This document shows positions 35,844-43,934 of a stretch of DNA of 64,000 nucleotides, piece after piece (positions within the stretch are counted from its first letter, which is position 1; each line of letters begins with the position of its first letter). The notes under the pieces are model-generated. The model saw only the letters and a list, made by a program, of their open reading frames with translations, did no database searches and was not told the origin of the DNA. Both the position numbers and the translations under genes were made by a program. The stretch spans positions 3,844,001-3,908,000 of the forward strand of contig NZ_CP042163.1 in NCBI RefSeq assembly GCF_007725405.1. Reading direction: 5' to 3'. This DNA comes from Shouchella miscanthi. GTDB taxonomy: Bacteria > Bacillota > Bacilli > Bacillales > Bacillaceae_D.

Positions 35844-36706
35844 ATGAAAAAAACATTTTATATTACGTTAGTACTCTTACTAATACTGGCTTCATTACCG
35901 TTACAAAAGGCTGTTGCACAAGACAACGAACCTGATATACTGGAATCAACTTTAAATGAACTAATATCTAACAGCGAGTATCCAGAAGATTTAAATAGCG
36001 AATTAGAAAAAGAGAATTTAGAATTAATTAACTTCGATTTAGTCGAAACACAACTTGAAATAGATTTAATTACAGATGAAGATGAACACGACGCTTCTAT
36101 TCAATCAAATTTACACCTTGATTTTAATAATGTTCAAGGGGCACTAGAGGTTAATTCGGTTTTAGAAGGAGAAAGCGTGACAAGTAGTTATACATTAGAT
36201 ATCGTTACTGTCACTGAAGATCTCATAGAATTTTCTATGACTGATCAACTCACAGGGGAAGTTTTTAATTATAGTAGCAATGAGCTATACCCTTCTGCTA
36301 TTGTAGCAGTTCCAATAGGCGCATGGATTACTGCTGCTGCTCTAAAAGCATTGGCTGCCTCTGCAATTCTTATAATTGCTGGTTTAACATACGTGTTAGC
36401 AACTCATGCTATTCAAAAATTCAAAACCAAAAAAATAGAAAATATAACCATTATAGAGCAACACTAACTAATAAAAAACTTTATATTGGGGATGGAATTT
36501 CTAGAAGTGGCGCCATATCAAGAGGGAAATCTGGTAGAGACGTTTGGTCTGTCTCAAAAAATCAAGCTAAAGAAGTAGCTAAAGGTGTTAACAGAAACGG
36601 TCAACCAATACATGAGATTGACAAAGATAGAAAAGGGAAATATTATCATTGGCACCCTTATAAACGTTCACCAAAAATGCACTCATTTTATGGTTATCCT
36701 CAATAA
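35844..36706 (+). CDS. Secreted SAR2788-like toxin, frameshifted at an A7 run
   Basis: The ATG frame (35844-36467) gives a signal peptide (1-25), an acidic domain (26-150) and a hydrophobic helix (about 160-190, AAALKALAASAILIIAGLTY), then ends after 207 residues. After the A7 run at 36429-36435 the -1 frame continues with NKKLYIGDGISRSGAISRG and a basic C-terminal domain ending KGKYYHWHPYKRSPKMHSFY to 36706. This C-terminal HxHP...HSFYG pattern is toxin-like and the whole matches the SAR2788 family layout of putative toxins. Full-length product would be about 287 residues and needs a -1 shift. Preceded by the subtilase and followed by a probable immunity gene. Confidence 0.65.
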
Positions 36707-36727
36707 TATTTTTGAAAGGAAAAACTA

Positions 36728-37252
36728 ATGAATTATCTAGATCTTGATAAAAAATTTAAATCTTCGAATCTGAGTCGCATGAATAACCAACAGATTGAAC
36801 ACATATTAAAAGAAAAATTTAAAGCAATTGAAATTCCCTTAAGTACTATTCCCCAAGACGATTATAGAAACGATGAGGAGATTAATGAAGATTATATTTA
36901 TAAACTTCTTACAATAACTGATCCAGATGTTATTGTAAAAATAAGAGATGAAGCTGATGTCAAAGCTATTGGTGATGAAATAGGGTACAAAAATAAATTG
37001 TCAGACATCTCGCACCTAAATTATGATCTATTAATTAAAGAGCATAATTCCGGAAATAGAGTTTCTGTAGTTTTAGAAAAACCAAATTCGAGCAACATAT
37101 CAAATTTTAAAGTTTATGGTTTTGGGCAAAATCTTGTGAACTATTTAGTAGCACGTTTAGGTGTTCCTGATATGGAGGTAGGGGATGTTTATGACCGCGC
37201 ATATCAATTTTATCTTGAATGTTTATTCAAGACCGGCTTAATTAAATTTTAA
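36728..37252 (+). CDS. Probable immunity protein of the toxin cassette
   Basis: A 174-residue soluble, acidic protein with no signal peptide, membrane span or motif I recognise. ATG follows AAAGGA at 7 nt, 21 nt after the end of the toxin's C-terminal frame. Position directly behind a polymorphic toxin-like domain, small size and cytoplasmic location are the arguments for immunity; sequence alone does not prove it. Same AT-rich codon use as the toxin. Confidence 0.5.
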   Translation: MNYLDLDKKFKSSNLSRMNNQQIEHILKEKFKAIEIPLSTIPQDDYRNDEEINEDYIYKLLTITDPDVIVKIRDEADVKAIGDEIGYKNKLSDISHLNYDLLIKEHNSGNRVSVVLEKPNSSNISNFKVYGFGQNLVNYLVARLGVPDMEVGDVYDRAYQFYLECLFKTGLIKF

Positions 37253-37284
37253 ATTAATTACAAAAACACCCTCCTACATTGAAC

Positions 37285-37310
37285 TGAACTGCCCCCTGTC
37301 AAGTAGACAG
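37285..37310. mobile_element. Possible IS3/IS150-type end remnant
   Basis: TGAACTGCCCCCTGTC followed by AAGTAGACAG resembles the terminal inverted repeats of IS3-group elements in Bacillus relatives. No transposase or matching second end was seen. From memory only. Confidence 0.25.
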
Positions 37311-37329
37311 TCAAAAAAAAACGCACATG

Positions 37330-37366
37330 AATGGTATAGCGCTTCAAACGCTATGCCATTTTTAGT
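37330..37366 (+). terminator. Hairpin after the immunity gene
   Basis: AATGGTATAGCG and CGCTATGCCATT with a 7-nt loop, then TTTTAG. A likely terminator of the toxin operon, or part of the IS-like remnant. Confidence 0.6.
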
Positions 37367-37598
37367 GTGATTCGTTCCTCATTGGGCGACTTTCACCAAC
37401 AGACTGTCGCTCTTTATAAACGCTCAAATGTTCAGATGATTATTTGTTATCCATATGTATCACATCATAAATAGTGAAAAAATTAGAACATGATATTTCC
37501 ACATATAAAGAGCCCTCTTTTCTTTTTCGTACAGACAGTCGCCGTTGCTTCCTCTGTCTTTAAGAGTAAACTGTACAAAGGAGGTGAATCCGACCCTC

Positions 37599-38237
37599 AT
37601 GCACACCTATCTCGCAATAGGGGATTCACTCACAGCAGAAGATTCACTTAGCCATCAACAAAATGGACTGATCACTCCTTATTTACAGTATTTAAAAAAA
37701 ACCCTAAAAGAGCCGGTTTGTTTAAAACGTTTGGGTGAAGGGACTCTTACCGCTCGGAAACTTTACTGGTATGCATCAAACTACCAGCACGAACATCTCA
37801 TTTACGACGCTTCCATTATAACCATAACGGCTGGTGGAAACGATTTCCTAGATGCTTATGGGATGGCAAAGCTGCTTCAGTCAGATCGCCCATTCTTACA
37901 AGCGGAAATGGTAACCTTCCAAGCAATGGAAACACTTCTACGCTATATCTTGTCTATTAAAGAAGGCTCACGTCAGCCCTATTGCATACGAATCGTAAAT
38001 GTATACAATCCATATCCACAAGAAGAAGAACTTGATCAAGCAATACAAAGCTACAATCATCGGTTAAAAGTGTTAGAAAACCGCGGTGCTGTTCAAATAG
38101 TCAATGCGTACCAAGCTCTACAAAAAAACACAAACGAGCTACTCGCTATTGACCATGAACACCCAAATGAAAAAGGTTATCAAAAGTTACTTGCACAATT
38201 AATTGCGTCAGGTATTTCCCCTATAAACGAATCGTAA
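37599..38237 (+). CDS. SGNH/GDSL-family hydrolase
   Basis: A 212-residue esterase-like enzyme. Conserved blocks: AIGDSLTAED (nucleophile Ser near residue 9), TAGGNDFLD (Gly/Asn) and DHEHPNEKGY (Asp and His). No signal peptide, so cytoplasmic. ATG 37599 follows a strong AAAGGAGG but at 14 nt; no better-spaced codon fits the fold, which begins at MHTYLAIGDS. Confidence 0.87.
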   Translation: MHTYLAIGDSLTAEDSLSHQQNGLITPYLQYLKKTLKEPVCLKRLGEGTLTARKLYWYASNYQHEHLIYDASIITITAGGNDFLDAYGMAKLLQSDRPFLQAEMVTFQAMETLLRYILSIKEGSRQPYCIRIVNVYNPYPQEEELDQAIQSYNHRLKVLENRGAVQIVNAYQALQKNTNELLAIDHEHPNEKGYQKLLAQLIASGISPINES

Positions 38238-38274
38238 AAACAGAGAATGAGAACTGTTTTTTACGATTCTTTTT
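38227..38274. terminator. Convergent terminator
   Basis: GAATCGTAAAAACAG and CTGTTTTTTACGATTC form a long stem with a TTTTT tail. It overlaps the last codons of the minus-strand thioesterase gene. Confidence 0.85.
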
Positions 38275-39493
38275 GTAGGTGTCTATGGAAGAATTGAATG
38301 ACTGCTTTCCAAGATTCTATACTTGCCATTGCTGTTTCTCTTTTTCTACCACCTAGAGAAGAAGTAGCAAAAATAGGCAAGTAAGGAATCCCAATCTCAT
38401 GTCCCGCTTCTGGATACAAGATCGTCTGAACATATTCACATGTCTCTGTTTGCGTTAGCAGCCCTGCCGGAAACATACCATCTTCTTGTCCAGCAATGAG
38501 TAATGTCGGTTTACCTGATTGCTCAAGTGGAATTTTTGCCTTAGGAAAATGAGCAATTTGTTCATATAGCGTCTCATACCATATCTTGAATGGATTTTCC
38601 CCTTTTAAAAAAAGTTCCTTACATGCCATCGCAATTTTTTTAGGATTAAGAGGGGTCAAATAAGGTAAAGGTGCTCCTTGGTACTTCCATGCAGGTGGTA
38701 GCCATTGCTCTTCTGACCAAGGAACAATGCCTGCCATTGAATACCTCATACCATTAAGTGAAACACAGGCGTTAATTTGCGTTACATATATACTTGACCA
38801 TAGCGCAAGTTCACCACCTCGAGACGTCCCATGTATACCAATCTCACCTGTTGTCTCAGGGCGTTTTTTTAACCAATGTAAGACGGTTTCTATTTGGTCA
38901 AGATCAATATGAACTAATTGCGCTGGCCCACCTTGCACATTGAAATAGCCTATTGCAAATGTATGAAACCCTTCATTTGCTAGAGCTGCTGCGTATTCTT
39001 CATAAATTCCCCCTTCCGATCCGCCGACAATAAGAACGGTTGGCTTTCTCACTCCTTTTTCGTAGAAGTATGTACCAATGATACCCTCTTCCAACACGGC
39101 TTTTCGGGTAATAGAAGAGCAATACCAATAACGACGAATAGAAATCGAATCGAGGGTTTCCTCTTGGTGTCTCAGTGTCAACATATAGTGCCTAGGAGCG
39201 ACTTTTTGCTCTTTTTCTACAGCTTGTTTCCTATTTACTTTTTCCATCGACCAAAATAGGCCCATTGCGTCCACAGCCGAATAGGATCCACTTAGCGGTG
39301 GCGTTTTACTTGGATGAATCTCTCCATTCGCATCAGAACGGAAAACCGCTCTCGATTTTAATTGATAGGTGGGTAATTCCCTTGTTAAGGTAAGTTCATA
39401 GATTTGATTAGCCTTTAACCTGTCCACGAACCAATCAACCGCTTTTGTAACAAGTGAATTCTCACCTCTTTCCCTCACCCTAATCATCGGCAT
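38261..39493 (-). CDS. BAAT/acyl-CoA thioesterase-type alpha/beta hydrolase
   Basis: A 410-residue protein with the N-terminal BAAT/Acyl-CoA thioester hydrolase beta domain (about 1-125; SGSYSAVDAMGLFWSM) and a C-terminal alpha/beta hydrolase (about 150-405). Nucleophile Ser in GIHGTSRGGELAL, Asp in AGQEDGMFPA and His in AGHEIG. Likely hydrolyses acyl-CoA or a related thioester, or transfers the acyl group. ATG follows AGAGGAG. Confidence 0.85.
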   Translation of the reverse strand: MPMIRVRERGENSLVTKAVDWFVDRLKANQIYELTLTRELPTYQLKSRAVFRSDANGEIHPSKTPPLSGSYSAVDAMGLFWSMEKVNRKQAVEKEQKVAPRHYMLTLRHQEETLDSISIRRYWYCSSITRKAVLEEGIIGTYFYEKGVRKPTVLIVGGSEGGIYEEYAAALANEGFHTFAIGYFNVQGGPAQLVHIDLDQIETVLHWLKKRPETTGEIGIHGTSRGGELALWSSIYVTQINACVSLNGMRYSMAGIVPWSEEQWLPPAWKYQGAPLPYLTPLNPKKIAMACKELFLKGENPFKIWYETLYEQIAHFPKAKIPLEQSGKPTLLIAGQEDGMFPAGLLTQTETCEYVQTILYPEAGHEIGIPYLPIFATSSLGGRKRETAMASIESWKAVIQFFHRHLQKES

Positions 39494-39520
39494 GTTCTTC
39501 TCCTCTCATCAAACCACTAA

Positions 39521-39547
39521 AAAAAGAGCGGATCACCCGCCCTTTTT
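39521..39547 (-). terminator. Terminator of the MFS gene
   Basis: AAAAAGGGCGG and CCGCTCTTTTTTT on the minus strand, overlapping the stop codon of the upstream gene. Confidence 0.75.
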
Positions 39548-40730
39548 ACATTCGCTTCCATGTTTTGAGCCAGATAATAAAACAACCACTCAGCAAGAGT
39601 GCTGAACCGATATAGACTACACGTATGTCCATGGCATCCGCCAGAATTCCAACCAGAAAGGCTCCAATTCCGAAAGCGAGAGTCGACACAGCTCCTTGCA
39701 CCGTATACACATATACTAGTTTTTCTTCTTCAATTTGTTGTTGCAAGATCGTGTGTAAGCCTACACTTCTCATTTGTTCACAAATTCCAACACCAGCAAC
39801 TAAAAAAAGCGCAAGTAGCGGAATGGCATGCAAGGCAAACACTGTTGTTAAAATTGAGCCCCCGCTGAATCCAATTAAAAGTAGCAGCGGTAACCGTCTC
39901 TCAAATACATGAGCCATTTTCACAAGGATCAAGCCAGCAAGGATAAGACCGGCAAAAAAACTGGCGTTCATGAACCCCCACCACGCTTGTGAGACATGAA
40001 GGACCTCATCTACGAACACATAAACAATTGCCGCAATCCAAACCACACCGGCAATAGCCTCTAATGCAGTTGTTGCCATGACCCGTCTGAGCCATGGCGT
40101 TTCAAGGATTTTTCTCCATCCAATGCCCATACTGACTTTCCATTCAACTGTTTGGGAATGTTGATGGTCGTGCGGCGCTTGTAAACCCACTAGCGAAAAA
40201 AACAGTGCTGCAATGATGGAAAAACCAATAACAGCAATGAATACACCCTCTGCATAAAGCAATACTAGTAGGACTCCACCAACTGGCCAGCAGCTCATAC
40301 TCACTGTTTCAAAGACCACTGACGCAGTGCTATTTGCCTTCATCAAATCTGACTTAGCTACGAGTCGCGGTAGTAACGCTTGACTGGCCGGATCAGATAG
40401 GCCGTCCAGGAAGGCAATTGTACTTACAAGTAAAAAAATAGGCATCACTTGCTCAAACGAAATCAAACTAACTAAACAAAGAAACAGAACACTCTTCGTC
40501 CATTGGCTACCCGCTAGAATAGTGGGTAGCGTGTAACGTCTTAGCATTAAAGGCGCCACCAAACTAGACACGAAACGAGTACCTGTAATAACCACAGGAA
40601 CCAAACTCATCATGAAAACAGAGCCAGTATGTTCCCACATAACGTCCATAAGAGCAATGATATACAGCACCATGACAGCACTATTATTGGCTTGCCCGAT
40701 TAGCAACCAATAAAACCCTTTTGAGCTCAT
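39546..40730 (-). CDS. MFS transporter
   Basis: A 394-residue, 12-span major facilitator protein. The pattern DGLSDPASQALLPRLVAKSDLMKANS after the fourth span is typical of the MFS_3/enterobactin-exporter-like group. Probably an exporter; substrate unknown. ATG 10 nt after AAGGAG. It lies just upstream of the BAAT-type gene in the same direction, but with its own terminator. Confidence 0.85.
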   Translation of the reverse strand: MSSKGFYWLLIGQANNSAVMVLYIIALMDVMWEHTGSVFMMSLVPVVITGTRFVSSLVAPLMLRRYTLPTILAGSQWTKSVLFLCLVSLISFEQVMPIFLLVSTIAFLDGLSDPASQALLPRLVAKSDLMKANSTASVVFETVSMSCWPVGGVLLVLLYAEGVFIAVIGFSIIAALFFSLVGLQAPHDHQHSQTVEWKVSMGIGWRKILETPWLRRVMATTALEAIAGVVWIAAIVYVFVDEVLHVSQAWWGFMNASFFAGLILAGLILVKMAHVFERRLPLLLLIGFSGGSILTTVFALHAIPLLALFLVAGVGICEQMRSVGLHTILQQQIEEEKLVYVYTVQGAVSTLAFGIGAFLVGILADAMDIRVVYIGSALLLSGCFIIWLKTWKRM

Positions 40731-41007
40731 GACAAAAACACTCCTTCTACTTATTCAGTTTTAAAAAGCTGAAAAGAGAAGAAGTGTTTACACGCCCTGA
40801 TCGCTCCAATCCATATAATTTTCTTATAGAGACAGTGTACCATTTTCCAGTGAGAAAATTGACAAATTTTGTAGTAATTTTTTTTGAAACTTGCGATCAG
40901 AATTCTTGAAATTCCCAGGCTTCCTATGTTAGAAATAAAGAAAATCAAGTTTTCACTATCTCACTTTCGGGAAAAAATGAATAAATGAAATCAAAGGAGC
41001 GATTGTC

Positions 41008-41202
41008 ATGGCAGAAGAAACAAAAATACAAAACTTACATCGTGTCATTGTCACAAAGGGAGAATTTAAAGACAAAAAAGCGCGTGTTATTAATATTTAT
41101 GACAATACCATCTCTGTTGAATTTGACGACTATACTGGGCGTAACGACGAACTACAGCGCACAGTTATTAAACACGATGACTACGAGAAAATTGAAGATT
41201 AA
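41008..41202 (+). CDS. ykvS: YkvS-like DUF2187 protein
   Basis: A 64-residue protein. The small beta-barrel pattern (VIVTKGEFKDKKARVINIYD, then ISVEFDDYTGRN) is KOW/SH3-like and matches DUF2187. Strong AAAGGAG 8 nt before ATG. Function unknown. Confidence 0.85.
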   Translation: MAEETKIQNLHRVIVTKGEFKDKKARVINIYDNTISVEFDDYTGRNDELQRTVIKHDDYEKIED

Positions 41203-41248
41203 GTAAAACAAATAGGTTGCCAAACCATTCATATGCTATAGTGAAGAA

Positions 41249-41284
41249 AGTAGTAACGCTGTTTGGTTGTTGCTACTTTTTTTC
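41249..41284 (+). terminator. Terminator after ykvS
   Basis: AGTAGTAAC pairs with GTTGCTACT (one wobble), then TTTTTTT. Confidence 0.75.
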
Positions 41285-41327
41285 AATCTTACCTACTACT
41301 CTAATGCGATAAGGAGCGATGCCAATT

Positions 41328-41816
41328 ATGTTATCAGAAAACCTTGCTTCTGCACTAAACAAACAAATGAACATAGAATTCCAAGCGGCGCATGATTATA
41401 TGGCAATGGCAGCCTACTGCCACTCTATTAGCTATAATGGGTTTGCACAGTTCTTCCTTAATCAAGCGGCTGAAGAACGAGAGCATGGGATGAAAGTGTA
41501 CACCTATTTAAATGACAAAGGTCACTTAGCCGTATTTAACGCCCTTGATGCACCAAAACGTGATTACGGTGCGTTACTTGACACATTTACCGCAGCACTT
41601 GCACAAGAACGAGCCGTAACAAAAAGTTACTATGAAGTTTATGCGATTGCCGAAAAAGAACGAGAATACCAAACCCTTTCGTTTTTAAACTGGTTCCTAG
41701 ATGAACAAGTGGAAGAAGAAGCAACGTTTGAAACACATATTGATTACTTAACGCGTATAAAAGACGATGCGAACGCTTTGTACAATTACGAACAGACCTT
41801 TAGTAGCACTGAATAA
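41328..41816 (+). CDS. Ferritin
   Basis: A 162-residue nonheme ferritin that oxidises and stores iron. ATG 41328 ([15 protein letters not shown]) matches the usual family start better than the ATG 9 nt earlier, which overlaps the AAGGAG site. Ferroxidase residues visible: Glu in [19 protein letters not shown] with Glu and His near 47-53, and Glu/Gln around residues 94 and 127. Monocistronic with its own terminator. Confidence 0.92.
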   Translation: MLSENLASALNKQMNIEFQAAHDYMAMAAYCHSISYNGFAQFFLNQAAEEREHGMKVYTYLNDKGHLAVFNALDAPKRDYGALLDTFTAALAQERAVTKSYYEVYAIAEKEREYQTLSFLNWFLDEQVEEEATFETHIDYLTRIKDDANALYNYEQTFSSTE

Positions 41817-41821
41817 GTGAA

Positions 41822-41857
41822 AGCAGATGAATGGAAATCCATTCATCTGCTTTTTTA
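41822..41857 (+). terminator. Terminator of the ferritin gene
   Basis: AGCAGATGAATGG and CCATTCATCTGCT, then TTTTTT. Confidence 0.9.
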
Positions 41858-41877
41858 ATTTCCTAACTAGATACCGA

Positions 41878-41941
41878 TATAGTTGTCGCACGAACTACTT
41901 TGACAGCACTTCTTCATCTTGCTATAGTTGTTGCACGAACT
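41878..41941 (+). promoter_or_regulatory. MarR promoter with paired operator
   Basis: TTGACA (41900-41905), 17 nt, TATAGT (41923-41928) is a near-perfect sigma-A promoter. Two 19-bp copies of TATAGTTGTCGCACGAACT (second with one change) lie at 41878-41896, just upstream of -35, and 41923-41941, covering -10 and the start site. Each has AGTT/AACT ends. Likely sites of autoregulation by MarR. Confidence 0.65.
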
Positions 41942-41965
41942 TTATGAAGAAGGGGTGTGATCCGC

Positions 41966-42400
41966 TTGGATTCATTCGACGAATCCATTGGGTTTGCAAC
42001 GGCTCAAACCCACCGTATGATGTTTCGAGCCTTTACATCTTACTTAAAATCATTCGATATTACACCAGAACAGTGGACAGTTATCAAGCGACTTTACACC
42101 TATGGCGACCTCACTCAAAAGCAACTAGTCACTGCTTCTGAAAAAGATAAAGCCACGTTGACGCGGATTATTGACTTGCTTGAAAGAAAGACCTTCATAA
42201 AAAAAACGCAAAACGATGAAGATAAACGGTCACACTACATCTGTTTAACGAAACATGGAATTCAGCTGTATAAAACGGTTCAACCTGGTACAGAGCAATT
42301 CTATAAAGATTTAGTAGAAGAGATTTCAACGACTGATCTAGCAGTTTACGTTGACACGCTTAAGAAACTTCAACAAGCATGTCGCTATTATATTGATTAA
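41966..42400 (+). CDS. MarR family regulator
   Basis: About 144 residues. I chose TTG 41966, 10 nt after AAGGGG; a GTG at 41957 lies too close to it. Winged helix: TPEQWTVIKRLYTYGDLTQK, TASEKDKATLTRIIDLLERK (recognition helix) and the wing DKRSHYICLTKHG. Probably a dimeric repressor of its own operon via the 19-bp repeats upstream, responding to a small molecule exported or sensed by the membrane partner encoded 13 nt downstream. Confidence 0.85.
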   Translation: MDSFDESIGFATAQTHRMMFRAFTSYLKSFDITPEQWTVIKRLYTYGDLTQKQLVTASEKDKATLTRIIDLLERKTFIKKTQNDEDKRSHYICLTKHGIQLYKTVQPGTEQFYKDLVEEISTTDLAVYVDTLKKLQQACRYYID

Positions 42401-42413
42401 AGAAGGGGTTATT

Positions 42414-43061
42414 TTGCACGTTTTTCAACGCTATTCTATGTTTGTACTAGGCATCTTTTCTATGGGATTAGGCATTGCTCTTACTACACGATCTAATCTT
42501 GGAACCACTCCCATATCAAGCGTTCCTTATGTATTAAGCCTTGCACTTCCTTTGTCCCTTGGTGCGTTTACTTTTTTGACATTACTGCTCTTTGTATTTG
42601 TTCAGAAACTCATTCTTAAAAAGGACTTCCCTTTCATTCAATATGCACAGCTTATGATTGCGCCTTTACTCGGTTTAAGTGTGGATCTCGGGATGTATCT
42701 TACCTTGTTTATAGAGCCGACGTTCTATGTAGAGAAAATCGGAATTGTAGTCATTGGCAGTTTTTTTCTTGCATTAGGAGTGACATTACAAGTAGAGGCT
42801 AAAACCGTCATGAACGCTGGTGAAGCCATTGTTCATGTACTTGCCAACCGCTTGCAAAAGCCTTTTAGCTCGGTAAAAATATGGTTTGACTGGATGCTTG
42901 TTTTAAGTGGGCTTCTTCTATCATTAGCGCTTCTTGGAGGGTTTTACGGCATTCGCGAGGGTACGTTAATTGCGGCCTTCCTTGTTGGCTTATTTGTGAA
43001 GTGGATTCATCTCTTTCGTACGATGCTCCATCGGCGATTCTTTTTAAAGGGTTCTGATTAA
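42414..43061 (+). CDS. yczE: YczE-like membrane protein
   Basis: A 215-residue protein with five hydrophobic segments. TTG 42414 lies 5 nt after AAGGGG. It resembles the YczE/YitT/YyaS membrane family: YSMFVLGIFSMGLGIALTTRSNLGTTPISSVPYV is the typical first third, and MNAGEAIVHVLANRLQKPFSSVK the conserved middle motif. YczE of B. subtilis is of the same length and is needed for some secondary metabolite export or synthesis; function here is unknown. Second gene of the marR operon. Confidence 0.82.
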   Translation: MHVFQRYSMFVLGIFSMGLGIALTTRSNLGTTPISSVPYVLSLALPLSLGAFTFLTLLLFVFVQKLILKKDFPFIQYAQLMIAPLLGLSVDLGMYLTLFIEPTFYVEKIGIVVIGSFFLALGVTLQVEAKTVMNAGEAIVHVLANRLQKPFSSVKIWFDWMLVLSGLLLSLALLGGFYGIREGTLIAAFLVGLFVKWIHLFRTMLHRRFFLKGSD

Positions 43062-43080
43062 AGGTCACTCTTCACATGAT

Positions 43081-43117
43081 GAAGGGGGGAAGATCATTGA
43101 ATGATCTTCCCCCCTTC
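43081..43117. terminator. Strong bidirectional terminator
   Basis: GAAGGGGGGAAGATCATT and its complement form an uninterrupted 18-bp stem with almost no loop, between convergent yczE and TetR genes. T-tracts are short. Confidence 0.8.
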
Positions 43118-43151
43118 CTGATCCAAGTACTAGGCAGCGAGCGATGTGTCG

Positions 43152-43733
43152 CTATGCTCTAATTCCCCGCCAATATACGCTCCAAGACTTCTCTGCTTGT
43201 TTACTAATTTCTTCTGGTGAATAAAAAACCACTTCTGTCACCAATCCTTCAATTAAAGCAAAGTACGTGTATGCCATTGTTTCCGAATCGAGCTCCATCG
43301 TTAAAGCACCTTGTTCTTGACCCTCTTTCATGACGTCTGAAAAAAGTGCACGTACCTTTCGTTCACTCTCACTAAGCATCTCTTTCAATGGTTCTGCTAG
43401 TTGTTGAGGTGGATACTGAAGAAAACGGCTGTAAAATTGATTTGCTGGGTTATCTTGGGTCCAGTCATGAACATACGTTATAAATGCTTGATAGAGTTGC
43501 TTTTCAATACTTACATTCCCTTGTCCAAGAGAATCTTTAATAAACGTTACGTAATCCAGTGACATGTCCATTACTAAATCCAAGAAGAGTGCCTCTTTGT
43601 TTTTATAATGCGCATAGAGGGAGGGCTTCTTAATTCCCACTCGTTCCGCAATATTTGCCATTGATGTACCTTCATAACCGAGAGTTGCAAATAGCTCCGT
43701 GCTTTCACGTTTAATTTTTTCTTTCGTGTGCAT
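43152..43733 (-). CDS. TetR/AcrR family regulator
   Basis: A 193-residue regulator. Helix-turn-helix: GYEGTSMANIAERVGIKKPSLYAHYKNKEALF, of the FadR/YfiR-like group. ATG after AAAGGAG. Divergent from an MFS exporter with two related operator-like palindromes in the 200-nt shared region, so likely represses that gene and itself. Confidence 0.88.
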   Translation of the reverse strand: MHTKEKIKRESTELFATLGYEGTSMANIAERVGIKKPSLYAHYKNKEALFLDLVMDMSLDYVTFIKDSLGQGNVSIEKQLYQAFITYVHDWTQDNPANQFYSRFLQYPPQQLAEPLKEMLSESERKVRALFSDVMKEGQEQGALTMELDSETMAYTYFALIEGLVTEVVFYSPEEISKQAEKSWSVYWRGIRA

Positions 43734-43780
43734 ATCATTCTCCTTTACATCTTTAACTGTCTAGGTTATAATCCTTATTT

Positions 43781-43871
43781 ACCGACCGATCGTTAGGTTA
43801 TAGGTTCATTGTACTGATTTTTTTTTGTCTTGTAAAGCCAGCTCACCACCTCAACCTACCTAACGTTAGGT
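43781..43871. promoter_or_regulatory. TetR operator candidates
   Basis: ACCTAACGTTAGGT (43858-43871) is a perfect 14-bp palindrome; ACCGACCGATCGTTAGGTTA (43781-43800) shares its CGTTAGGTT half-site near the TetR gene. They flank both start regions of the divergent pair. Confidence 0.6.
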
Positions 43872-43934
43872 TTTATACATGATAAACCTTTGTTCGGTCA
43901 TACTATTCTTACTGTCTTAAAGGAGATCGACTCT

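Larger units (their letters stand above)
37253..37598. other. Intergenic region at the right edge of the island
   Basis: About 345 nt without a supported gene. Contains the possible IS end at 37285-37310, the hairpin at 37330-37366, and the upstream region of the SGNH hydrolase gene. Confidence 0.5.

Noticed and set aside
36323-36706. Treating the toxin C-terminal frame as a separate gene
   Set aside because: No start codon with a ribosome site near the domain boundary; fusion to the upstream frame by a -1 shift explains it better.
40751-40948. Minus-strand frame upstream of the MFS gene
   Set aside because: Low-complexity coding with no ribosome site; lies in an ordinary promoter region.
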